DNA of 64,000 bases from Microbacterium sp. zg-Y1090 (GTDB lineage: Bacteria > Actinomycetota > Actinomycetes > Actinomycetales > Microbacteriaceae). The notes beneath the pieces were generated by a model. It saw only the letters and a list, made by a program, of their open reading frames with translations. It searched no databases and was not told the DNA's origin. This document shows positions 18,248 through 25,944 of the stretch, piece after piece. The translations under genes were made by a program, and so were the position numbers. Location of the stretch: the NCBI RefSeq assembly GCF_030246945.1, contig NZ_CP126742.1, positions 1,798,001 through 1,862,000 on the forward strand, written 5' to 3'. Position 1 is the stretch's first letter, and every line of letters begins with the position of its first letter.

Positions 18248-20355
18248 CCGGCCCACAGAAGCGGCGCGCGCTGGGGGCTGAGCAGAGCTTCGTGCTCCGG
18301 GAACGCCCCCTGCGTGACGGCTATGAACTGCGCGACACAGCCCGCTACGCGGATGCTGAGTGGCAGCTCGCTCCCGCATCGGTCCAGAAGCAGGCTCGCG
18401 GGCTGACACTTCGCTTCAACCGGGTTCCAGAACAGTTCCGAGGGATGCACCGATGGCTCATGTTCACCATGCTGTCGGGCGTTCTTCCCCCGGGCGAAGA
18501 CCGCGCAAGCATCCCAACGATCATCGCGACCCACTACAGCTTGATCACCTTCTACCGTTGGCTCGACCTCGAGAACGGAGGTCGGCCGATGTCGACCGTC
18601 ACGGGCTCAAACCTCGAGAGGTACCAACTCCACCTGCTTCTCAAGTACCCCGGAAGCTACGGACGACGGCACGCGCTTCGCGCCGCGGTGCGCTATCTGT
18701 GGCGCTATCGACAGTGCCTCGGCAGTGACGGCTTGACGAGCGACCCGATACGAGTGCGCGGTTGGGGCGAGGCGCACTCATCGTCTGGCTCGGGTGAGAA
18801 CTCGACGCCTCGCATTCCCGAACTCGTGCATAGTCGGCTTCTCGTATGGGCACTGAGGTTCGTCGACGACTTCGCAGATGACATCCTGCAAGCTAGCGAC
18901 CGATGGGAAGACCTACGCGTTATAAGACGGCGCAGCTACACCCCCCAGGGAGTGACTGCCAGCAAAATCGCGGCCTACCTCCAGGACCGAGTGGACGCTG
19001 GCCGACCACTTCCGGGATTCAACGGGCACGTCAACTACGCGGCCATCGCTCGATCTGTCGACTGCACTCGTCGTGCGCTGGACCTCCATGATGAAGCTAT
19101 TCACAACGCCGTCGATGCTGTCGGCGTCTCCGACTTCGCGTACCTCGGCGTCAGCGTGAGGGGCAAACTCGACGGGGCAGCCTGGACTGAGGGTGTTTCG
19201 CTCGATCCCAGTCGGGATGACTCCATCGCCTCGCTAACGCAGGTACTGCAGGCCGCGTGCTACATCGTCGTCGCGTTCCTTTCCGGCATGCGGGACAGCG
19301 AGGTGAAGCACCTCCGCCGAGGCGCCTGCGAAGCGAGACTTGATGCGAACGGGGAACCCTACCGTTGGTTCGTCCGTAGCACCGCTTTCAAGGGCGAGCT
19401 GGAGGCGGAGGGCGTGCCCGCAACCTGGGTGGTCGCGCCCCCAGTGGCGACGGCGTTGGCAGTGCTGGAACGCGTCCACGACAACCGCGCCCGAGGTCGC
19501 AATGAATGGCTGTTCGGGCCCATCAAGTCAGGACCGGGCGCAGGCTCGGCGGGGCGCGGTGGGAACGTCGCAATGACGACGGCCGGAACGAATCGGCAGC
19601 TCAACAGATTCATCCAATGGGTGAACGCATACTGCACAACTCATAACCGTGCGGATCGAATCCCCGATGTCGATGGCCGACCGTGGAAGCTCAGCACCCG
19701 TCAGTTCCGAAGGACTCTCGCGTGGTACATCGCGCGTCGCCCCGGAGGGTCCATCGCGGGCGCCATACAGTACCGCCACCACAGCATCCAGATGTTCGAG
19801 GGCTACGCCGGCACAAGCGACTCAGGGTTCCGTGCCGAGGTCGAGGCCGAAGAGGCGATCTTGAGAGGCGAGACGCTTCAGGCCCTCATCGACCAACACG
19901 AACACCTCGATCTGTTCGGTCCGGCGCGAGCCGACGCAGCCTCGCGCCTGGCCGCGCTCGCGCAGGATCCGGGCTTCGCTGGGCAGGTGACGACAGATCG
20001 ACGGCGACTGATCCGACTCGCATCCGCGAAGGGCGCTGAGATCTATCCAGGGAAGTACGTCACGTGCGTGTACAACCCGGACAAGGCCCTCTGTCGAGCT
20101 GGCAGACAGCCGACGACCGGTCCAGACCTCAATGCCTGCAAGCCGCTCGCTTGCAAGAACGTCGCGCTCGACAGCGCGAACATCTCGGCCTGGCTTGAGG
20201 AGCTCACGGAACTCGATGTGGCCCTCTCAGCCCCCAGCGTGCTGCCTCCCGCGCTGCTGGTCTCACTGCAGGCTCGTCGCGACCAAGTTCAACGGCTCCT
20301 CGCAAACTCACAGAACGGAGCTGGACATGACCCGGCGCGTGAACTTGCCGACTGA
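18244..20355 (+). CDS. Large tyrosine recombinase, TnpB-like (third of four)
   Basis: 703 residues from the ATG at 18244 (ATGA overlap). The catalytic domain carries Arg350 (LSGMRDSEVKHL), Lys383, a variant box II (STRQFRRTLAWY, where the usual His is replaced), His512/513 (QYRHHSIQMF) and Tyr521 (EGYAG). After the catalytic domain come about 180 residues with a Cys-rich segment (CVYNPDKALC...C...C). Size and order resemble Tn554 TnpB (630 residues). It overlaps the small fourth gene by 29 bases. Confidence 0.82.
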   Translation: MTGPQKRRALGAEQSFVLRERPLRDGYELRDTARYADAEWQLAPASVQKQARGLTLRFNRVPEQFRGMHRWLMFTMLSGVLPPGEDRASIPTIIATHYSLITFYRWLDLENGGRPMSTVTGSNLERYQLHLLLKYPGSYGRRHALRAAVRYLWRYRQCLGSDGLTSDPIRVRGWGEAHSSSGSGENSTPRIPELVHSRLLVWALRFVDDFADDILQASDRWEDLRVIRRRSYTPQGVTASKIAAYLQDRVDAGRPLPGFNGHVNYAAIARSVDCTRRALDLHDEAIHNAVDAVGVSDFAYLGVSVRGKLDGAAWTEGVSLDPSRDDSIASLTQVLQAACYIVVAFLSGMRDSEVKHLRRGACEARLDANGEPYRWFVRSTAFKGELEAEGVPATWVVAPPVATALAVLERVHDNRARGRNEWLFGPIKSGPGAGSAGRGGNVAMTTAGTNRQLNRFIQWVNAYCTTHNRADRIPDVDGRPWKLSTRQFRRTLAWYIARRPGGSIAGAIQYRHHSIQMFEGYAGTSDSGFRAEVEAEEAILRGETLQALIDQHEHLDLFGPARADAASRLAALAQDPGFAGQVTTDRRRLIRLASAKGAEIYPGKYVTCVYNPDKALCRAGRQPTTGPDLNACKPLACKNVALDSANISAWLEELTELDVALSAPSVLPPALLVSLQARRDQVQRLLANSQNGAGHDPARELAD

Positions 20356-20701
20356 CGAAGATGTTCGCCGCGAGCTGTCGAAGCTGCAGTTCGAGGACGC
20401 CGTCATTCCAAGCGCAAAACGACTCGCTGAGAAGCTCGGCCTGGCGAACTCGACCTTCTGGCGCTATTTTCCGGAGATCGCGCAACAAGTGGCTGACGCG
20501 CGCCGGGAGACGCGCGCCACCACCCCGCCGAAGACAGTCCAAAAAGCAAGTGAGGAACCGGCGCTTCGCGCTGAGAATGCACGGCTCCGGAAGCGCCTTG
20601 AACTTGCCATTGCGCACATTCATCGACTGTCGGTTGAGAACGAAGCCTTGCGCGAAGCGGTGGGCACTTCAGGAAATATCATCAAGTTCCCGTCGCGCTA
20701 G
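20327..20701 (+). CDS. Small coiled-coil accessory protein, TnpC-like
   Basis: 124 residues, almost exactly the size of Tn554 TnpC (125). The N-terminal half has a helix-turn-helix-like stretch (PSAKRLAEKLGLANSTFWRY, about 24-43). The second half is a predicted coiled coil (ENARLRKRLELAIAHIHRL, then ENEALREAV). It matches the small DUF6262/TnpC-type proteins found after large recombinases. In Tn554 TnpC affects orientation and frequency of transposition; the same role here is inferred. The start lies inside the third recombinase gene. Confidence 0.75.
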   Translation: MTRRVNLPTDEDVRRELSKLQFEDAVIPSAKRLAEKLGLANSTFWRYFPEIAQQVADARRETRATTPPKTVQKASEEPALRAENARLRKRLELAIAHIHRLSVENEALREAVGTSGNIIKFPSR

Positions 20702-20742
20702 CAAGCCGAGACTCGTACCCGCCTCCCGTCGTCGTCGCGCGG

Positions 20743-21540
20743 CTACCGAACTTCCTCGGGCAGGCGGGTCTCATGGGACACGCGCAGGTACGCGATCCCG
20801 TCGTCCTTCGATGGTTCGATCTCCAGCCCGTGCTGTACGAACTTCATCCTGTGTTTGGCGTTTTCGATGATCTGCGCCCAGGTGACCGCACGAATCGGCA
20901 TGTTCCCGGACTTCAGCGTGGATGCCCAGGTAGCCGTCTTCGTCCAGCTGGTTCTTCGCTTCGAGCATGATGATGTCGCCGATGATCCAGATCTCCCACG
21001 AGACGTCCACGGCCTCGAAACCCGGGTCGCGTCCGACGGCCACGGCACACTTGTTGGCCTGCAGCAACCCGTCGTCGTTGATGTGCACGATGGGTCTTCA
21101 GCTCGATGACGAGATGTTCCCGCCGGCTGGCGCTCTGCGGCACAACTGAACTCAGGATGAGGTCGACCACGACCCTCTTCCCCTCGGCATCCAAGACCTC
21201 TGCACCGGTGTCGGCCACAGTGATGTCTTCCCGGTCGAAGGGCGCCCAGGTGGTCCCGCAGCGCCTCCGTGAGGCTCTGGTCGTTCACGGTGAGCGCGTA
21301 CTCCTCACGGAGGATCCAAGTCTCCTCGGCGAGGATCTTGTGCAGTTGACTTCGCTCGCGAACGACCTTCTTCGTCTGCTTTTCGAATACGAGGTGCTCG
21401 AGGCCGCGGATGAAGTCGAGGCGGTCTGCGACGGTCTTCGCCATAGAGACGATGGAACTGAGCGAGGTTCGTTCCAGCAGCGCGGTTAGGTCGCGCAACT
21501 CCTTCTCCGGCATCTCAAGGACGTCGTGGAGGATGGAGTG
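20743..21540 (-). pseudogene. Decayed PD-(D/E)xK-type nuclease gene, C-terminal part
   Basis: One protein is spread over three minus-strand frames. Frame 1 (from about 21530) reads KELRDLTALLERT...RSQLHKILAEETWIL...LTVNDQSLTEALRDHLG. Near 21240 it shifts to a frame reading PFDREDITVADTGAEV...VDLILSS...LVIELKTH, a PD-(D/E)xK-like core. Near 21090 it shifts again to HINDDGLLQANKCAVAV...VDVSWEIWIIGD, and it returns to the first frame for VTWAQIIENAKHRMKFVQ to the TGA at 20743. At least three frameshifts and a missing N-terminus show a pseudogene. The pattern resembles the nuclease tail of GHKL-ATPase or Shedu-like defence proteins; that family call is from memory of motifs. Confidence 0.65.
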
Positions 21541-21673
21541 CTCTCTGCCAGATACCCTGCGGTGACGGAGGGGCAGCTCCCGTGCCCTATGCGCGAGGTC
21601 CCAGGGCACGTGCCGCCCATTTGTGCAACGGCGCGTTGCGGGATTGTCGGGGGGCCGTCGCTATCGTGGGTCC

Positions 21674-21910
21674 ATGCCTCGCAGCGAGTCCGCCAGCGCG
21701 TACGACCTTGCCGTTACGGCCGCATCGACGCTCGAAGCGCTCGACGCCGCACTGGGACCGCGTGGGGCCCTGCCGCCCGAGCTGGCACACATCCCGGACC
21801 TCCTGGCCGTCGCCGTGTCCGACCTATACGCGCTGGCGGCCGCGCTCGAGAGCGGCGCCGACGCCGGAGGCGGCGACCAGGTGCGCTTCAGCCACGAGCG
21901 CGGGTCGTGA
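21674..21910 (+). CDS. Small hypothetical protein
   Basis: 78 residues, ATG start, Ala/Leu-rich and mostly helical with an acidic character. No family recognised. It is convergent with the AbiEi-like gene and overlaps its end by 23 bases. A coding reading is supported by composition only. Confidence 0.4.
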   Translation: MPRSESASAYDLAVTAASTLEALDAALGPRGALPPELAHIPDLLAVAVSDLYALAAALESGADAGGGDQVRFSHERGS

Positions 21911-22781
21911 CGTACTCGCGCAGCCGCGCGATAGCCTCATCGTCGTCGCCGGTGGTCGCGGTGCGCGCGATGTCGTAGGCGGCGATGAGGGGGTCGGCGA
22001 CGCCGGCGCCCCAGGCTGCAGCCGTTGCCCAGATGGTCTTGTCTGCGGGTACGACGACTGCGGCGGTGTAGTCGTCCGCCGTCGCCAGGGCGAACCCGTG
22101 GCGGGCCAGGTCGATGGGCTCGGTTGAGTAGCCGATGACCTTCTCGGGCACCCGCCACGCGCTGATGGCGTCTGCGGCGTAGTCGCCGGAGAGGAGGGCG
22201 CCCACCTCCTGGAGCGTGCGCGCCTGGTCTACGAGCTGTTGGTCCGACCACCAGTAGTAGGTCTGGCCGCCCGGGCCGGGGTAGGTGGCGAGGAACTCGT
22301 CGAACAGGGCTCCTGGGTCCGGTTCGGCGGGGAGCTTGCGGAGGGCGGCGGAGACGGAGCCCTGAGTGGCGCCGGCGAGGGAGGCGAGGGTCTTCTGATC
22401 GGGGCGGTCCCGGAAATGGCGCAGGAGAGCGCGGGTCACCGCGAGCCGCGCGTAGGGCTTGGGTCCGCGGCCGGTGCTCTCCGGCTCGTGGGCGTTGCCG
22501 CCGAGCGGGTGCAGGGTCCCCTCGTGGATGAGAGCGTCGTCCAGGATGAGGGTGAGCTCCGGGTGCGCCAGGGCGAAATCTACGGCGGATGGGGATGCCC
22601 GGTGGGAGCACACCACGACGTGCTCCGCTCCTCGTAGTGCCGCGTGCAGCTCGGCAGGTGACGGGGAGCGTCGACTCTGGATGACCCGCGCGTCCTTGTC
22701 GTTCACGCGGATGCCGGGGCCGGCGATCTCCACGTTCGCACCGAGGGCGCGCAGGAGCCTAATGATTCGTCCAGCGTCCAC
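21888..22781 (-). CDS. AbiEi-like protein (orphan antitoxin/regulator type)
   Basis: 297 residues, GTG start. An N-terminal alpha/beta region (VVVCSHRASPSAVDFALAHP) is followed by a winged-helix-like segment (about 110-150: RALLRHFRDRPDQKTLASLAGATQG, shown in part) and a C-terminal domain containing DPLIAAYDIARTATTGDDDEAIARL (partly quoted). This order resembles type IV toxin-antitoxin AbiEi proteins, which repress their own operon and neutralise the AbiEii nucleotidyltransferase. No AbiEii gene is adjacent, so it would be an orphan. The assignment is tentative. Confidence 0.5.
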   Translation of the reverse strand: MDAGRIIRLLRALGANVEIAGPGIRVNDKDARVIQSRRSPSPAELHAALRGAEHVVVCSHRASPSAVDFALAHPELTLILDDALIHEGTLHPLGGNAHEPESTGRGPKPYARLAVTRALLRHFRDRPDQKTLASLAGATQGSVSAALRKLPAEPDPGALFDEFLATYPGPGGQTYYWWSDQQLVDQARTLQEVGALLSGDYAADAISAWRVPEKVIGYSTEPIDLARHGFALATADDYTAAVVVPADKTIWATAAAWGAGVADPLIAAYDIARTATTGDDDEAIARLREYVTTRARG

Positions 22782-22975
22782 TATCTCCCCTTAGCTCGGG
22801 CGGCACCCATTACCTCTCCGTATCAGAGTCCGCGGAATATCTGCCAACTCTAATACGCGCGGGGCTCAGGCAGCACCGACCCTCAGCAGGCGTCGCGCGA
22901 GGCCGGTGCCCCGGTCGAGGAGGGCCGGGAGCGCGGCCGCGGCGGCGCCGGTCGCCGCGATCAGCTTGTCGTCGT

Positions 22976-23629
22976 TCAGCCGAGGGTGCCGGTGTAGTTG
23001 TCGACGATGACGACTGCGCGGCGGGCGGGATCCTCACCGGCCCAGGCCTGGGCAGCGGCGACCGCTTCCTCCTTTGAGGAGTACACCCCGATGGGCCCGG
23101 CGATGTCGATACCCCACATTGGGGGCCAGTCGGGAGCCGGTGGCGTGTTCATGGCCATCAGCCCGACGTACACGATGGTCTTGCCCGTCGCCTGCGACTG
23201 GGCGGCGACGGATTCCGTCAGTGCCACGTAACCGGCGATGTAGCTGTCCGTACTGTTCGCCCCGGAGATGAGGTTGCCGGTGGCAGCGAAGATGGTCCGC
23301 CCTGCCGCTTCCAGCACCTCGGGCGGGGCGGGAGCGTCACCGGCGACGAACACGAAAGCCCCGTCAGGCATGGGGTAGGCCCGGTCTTCGAACATCGCGG
23401 GGCCGGCGTTGATCTTCTCCGCCACGTCCGCCGGCACGACATCCCCGGCAACCAGCTCCGCGCTGGGTGCCGCGGTGGGTGTGGGTGTGGGTGTGGGCTC
23501 CGCAGTGTAGACGGGAGGCTGCATGGGTTCCGGTGAGCTCTTCGGCGAGCATCCGGCGATGCTGAGGGCGGCGACGATGAGGAACGCTGCGGCCACCGGA
23601 GTGGCGCGGCGGGCTGCGAGTGTGGGCAA
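22976..23629 (-). CDS. Putative lipoprotein
   Basis: 217 residues from a TTG start. A signal segment ends in LSIAGC (lipobox Cys27), followed by a Thr-Pro repeat spacer encoded by a GTGTGG-type microsatellite near 23475-23505. The exported domain (about 60-217) is unknown, with a VGLMAMNTPPAPDW motif and a KEEAVAAAQAWAG helix. Probably attached to the outer face of the membrane. It may be co-transcribed with the small membrane protein upstream. Confidence 0.65.
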   Translation of the reverse strand: MPTLAARRATPVAAAFLIVAALSIAGCSPKSSPEPMQPPVYTAEPTPTPTPTAAPSAELVAGDVVPADVAEKINAGPAMFEDRAYPMPDGAFVFVAGDAPAPPEVLEAAGRTIFAATGNLISGANSTDSYIAGYVALTESVAAQSQATGKTIVYVGLMAMNTPPAPDWPPMWGIDIAGPIGVYSSKEEAVAAAQAWAGEDPARRAVVIVDNYTGTLG

Positions 23630-23682
23630 GGGAGGCCTCGGTTCGTGTCGGCGGGTGGTGATCGCGGTCTGTACTGGGTCGG

Positions 23683-23952
23683 CTACCAGGTGGACATGAT
23701 GCCGAGCACGACGAGGGTGAGCACTCCGGTGAGCACCCCAAGCCGGGACAGCCAGATGCCTGTCTCCCCCGCGGACCGTGCGGACGTGAGCCCGAGGGCG
23801 ATGGCGACGATGCCAGCGGAGAGGACGAGGAACGTCGGGGCGGGGGTCGTGCCGACTGCCAGCAGCAGCGCAATGAGGCCGGTCACGAGCGCTGCAATGC
23901 TCAGACCGCTCGTCGTGGGCGGTTTCGTGTTGGTGGTGTCGCTCATGTTCAT
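23683..23952 (-). CDS. Small membrane protein
   Basis: 89 residues from ATG at 23952 (a second in-frame ATG at 23946 is equally possible). The short polar N-terminus is followed by two or three hydrophobic helices (about 19-37, 41-58 and 68-86). This resembles short DUF4190-like proteins, but no firm family can be given. It is co-directional with the lipoprotein gene, 53 bases upstream of it. Confidence 0.6.
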   Translation of the reverse strand: MNMSDTTNTKPPTTSGLSIAALVTGLIALLLAVGTTPAPTFLVLSAGIVAIALGLTSARSAGETGIWLSRLGVLTGVLTLVVLGIMSTW

Positions 23953-24178
23953 GAACCTACTTCGTCGCTGAATGGGCGTTGTCCGCCCAGGTGAGTAGGG
24001 ACGAGGAGGCGGGACGACCCACTGGCCTTCGAGGCCGCGCACCGCCCCCGGCGACGCGAACAGGGGCCCGCGACCTGCACACACATCGGGGGCTGTGCGC
24101 CAGCGCGCCCTCGGGCCAAACGATGCGAGCCCGGTCGGTACCGGTCGGCCAACCGTTGGCCCGAGGTCTCCGACTACG

Positions 24179-24565
24179 TCACCCGTTCACAATCTGCCGG
24201 GGAAGCGCAACTAGCTGCGTCGCCGCGCGAGCCTCCGCCGCATGCTCCCGGCACAGTGTCGTGCACCAGGCGCCGTCAAGCACGGTCCGCGCCGGCGCGC
24301 CGCACTCCTCGCAGGCGTGCAGTGAGTCGGCGCGGGCACGGAGGATCGCGGTCCTGAACGCCGCCAGGGACCCCTCGTCGAGGTCCTCGGTGAGCTTTGC
24401 GACGACGTCCATACCGCCGCCGTCCTGCTTGACCTGCCAGATCACGTAGCCCGGGGCGAGCGCTGCGAGCTCCTTGTCGAGGGCGAGCAGCAGCCCGTGC
24501 CAGCCGGGCCCGATCCCGATGCGGCCGTGCGACGGCATCCGGGCGGTGATCGGTGAGAGGTCCAC
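24179..24565 (-). CDS. Small protein with C-terminal zinc-ribbon motif
   Basis: 128 residues from a GTG at 24565. The N-terminal GPGWHGLLLALDKELAAL helix is a pattern I recall from small proteins in actinobacterial islands and phages. The C-terminal CEECG and CTTLCREH motifs form a plausible zinc ribbon (about 91-117). A later ATG at 24541 is possible. Function unknown. Confidence 0.6.
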   Translation of the reverse strand: MDLSPITARMPSHGRIGIGPGWHGLLLALDKELAALAPGYVIWQVKQDGGGMDVVAKLTEDLDEGSLAAFRTAILRARADSLHACEECGAPARTVLDGAWCTTLCREHAAEARAATQLVALPRQIVNG

Positions 24566-24606
24566 GTTCCCACTATGCCGGAGCCCGGAAACTAGGGCCC
24601 TGCCCC

Positions 24607-25014
24607 TCATGCTGTCCGCCGCGCTTGCCGTTCGCGCGAGCGCTCCCGGAACAGAGGTCCTGTCCGCAAGCTGCGTTCCACGCCCGGACTCCAGTCCAGC
24701 CACCCTCGACGCTTCCACTGGATGGCCACAGTGAGGCGAAAGTGCTGGCGGGCCCTAGACCGCGCGGCGTTATTCATCCCCTCGGGCCAACGCGGAAGCG
24801 CACCAGCATCCTCAGGGACGACCGCGCGGAACAGTTCACTGAACGTCGGCCCTCGTCCGGTACGTCGCCGGACGCGCGCGACGTACACGGCGGCCGCTAA
24901 ACCCCATTCATCGACGGCCTCGTCCCCCGTAAGGGCGACGAAAGCGTCTAGCCACGCTTCGGGCGGCCGGGATCCAGCATCCCGCCACCAAGTAGGAATC
25001 GATTCGATGGTCAC
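24607..25014 (-). CDS. Hypothetical protein of an actinobacterial mobile-element family
   Basis: 135 residues, GTG start, Arg- and Trp-rich (GRGPTFSELFRAV, AIQWKRRGWLDW, GVERSLRTG). Similar proteins with a GPTFSELF core are frequent in actinobacterial islands and phages; their role is unknown. It lies 41 bases upstream of the zinc-ribbon protein gene, so the two may share an operon transcribed from the region containing the inverted repeats at 25050-25168. Confidence 0.6.
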   Translation of the reverse strand: MTIESIPTWWRDAGSRPPEAWLDAFVALTGDEAVDEWGLAAAVYVARVRRRTGRGPTFSELFRAVVPEDAGALPRWPEGMNNAARSRARQHFRLTVAIQWKRRGWLDWSPGVERSLRTGPLFRERSRERQARRTA

Positions 25015-25049
25015 GAGTTCTCAACAATCAGGGCCAACGCGTACACGGG

Positions 25050-25088
25050 GCTGCGTATCGACTGTCGGCCCGGGAGACGATACGCAGC
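25050..25088. repeat. Perfect 11-bp inverted repeat, hairpin or operator
   Basis: GCTGCGTATCG (25050-25060) and CGATACGCAGC (25078-25088) flank 17 bases. It lies in the 196-base gap between two divergent genes. It could form an RNA hairpin in the leader of the leftward gene or be a protein-binding site. No T-tract follows it. Confidence 0.55.
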
Positions 25089-25140
25089 AGCACACGTGCA
25101 GGCCGAGTAGCGCGGTGCGCATCTCGAGGCGTGAATGTTT

Positions 25141-25168
25141 CGTATGGCCATCCAAATTATGCCATACG
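25141..25168. promoter_or_regulatory. Candidate operator for the XRE regulator
   Basis: CGTATGGC (25141-25148) and GCCATACG (25161-25168) form a perfect 8-bp inverted repeat around a 12-base AT-rich spacer, 42 bases before the XRE start. Its half-site shares CGTAT with the larger repeat at 25050. Autoregulation by the XRE protein is an inference. Confidence 0.5.
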
Positions 25169-25210
25169 GACTAGGCAGTACCGAAAACGCTCGCTAGCCA
25201 GGCTTGTCGA

Positions 25211-25495
25211 GTGACCCGGAGAGACGACCGCACCGATGCCGATTGGAGCGTCTACGCAGAACGTCTCGGGACGGAGTTGCAGCGGGCCCGCCTTCGTTCG
25301 GGACTCAGTCAGGAGCAGGTCGCCTACCGCGCCGGAATGTCGCGATACACCTATCAGAAGTACGAAAAGGGCGAGTCACGACCCGGTACGGCGGCCAACC
25401 CCACTCTGCGGTCAATGCTCGCCATTGCCCAGGTTCTCGAAATCCCACTTCACGCGATGCTGCCCGACGAAGCGCCTGATCTTCGTGTTCGCTGA
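25211..25495 (+). CDS. XRE-family transcriptional regulator
   Basis: 94 residues, GTG start. A single Cro/cI helix-turn-helix (about 19-75) has the typical LGTELQRARLRSGLSQEQVA and SRYTYQKYEKGESRPG segments. No second domain. It is divergent from the small-gene group and faces the restriction operon end. It may control the island genes or act as an analogue of the C-proteins that time restriction-system expression. Its only visible candidate targets are the inverted repeats just upstream. Confidence 0.85.
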   Translation: MTRRDDRTDADWSVYAERLGTELQRARLRSGLSQEQVAYRAGMSRYTYQKYEKGESRPGTAANPTLRSMLAIAQVLEIPLHAMLPDEAPDLRVR

Positions 25496-25944
25496 GTCAG
25501 CGAACCACCGAGCTGATGCAGACAACTTCCAACCGTCCGGCCACCCCCTAGTAGGACCAGTCAGCTATTGAACCGGCCCACCGGCGATGTGTGACGGGGG
25601 CGCTCAGGATGCTCGCAGAGTCCAGGGGCCGGTCACCAAGGATGACGAGCGCGAGCCGTCACGTCGCCGGAATGGTGGGGATGGCCCCGGAGACCCTGCG
25701 GTTGCCGCAGCGCCGTTAGGTGATGGACGCCGGCGTGAAGCCCCTTGTGACGACCAAAGCGCCGCCTACGCGCAAGCGGTCGCGGTCGCAGGAGATCGTC
25801 GGGGTGCGTATGGCCAAAGGGACCTTGAGTGCTGCGAGGGCGCTTTTCGCGTAGGAGATCCGTTGGGGCGAGATCACCCGCGAGTAGCGGCGGACCAGAC
25901 GGGGGCGCTGCTTGACGGTTCAGGCGTTTCCGGGTCGGCGCTCG
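25496..25944. other. 449-base gap without a recognisable gene
   Basis: It lies between the XRE gene and the end of the NTPase gene. Plus-strand frames are short and interrupted. Fragments such as VKPLVTTKAPPTRKRSRSQE are followed by a stop after about 50 codons. It may hold remains of a decayed gene, but nothing is identifiable. Confidence 0.4.

Noticed and set aside
15075-20701. Classical RIT element
   Set aside because: A TnpC-sized fourth gene is present and no terminal inverted repeats were found, so the Tn554-like comparison fits better.
22782-22975. Possible gene between the lipoprotein and the AbiEi-like gene
   Set aside because: Frames are short and Arg/Pro-rich, with no start supported by a ribosome binding site.
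23470-23510. GTGTGG repeat as a regulatory or CRISPR-like array
   Set aside because: It is a short microsatellite coding for the Thr-Pro spacer of the lipoprotein. No spacer-repeat alternation exists.
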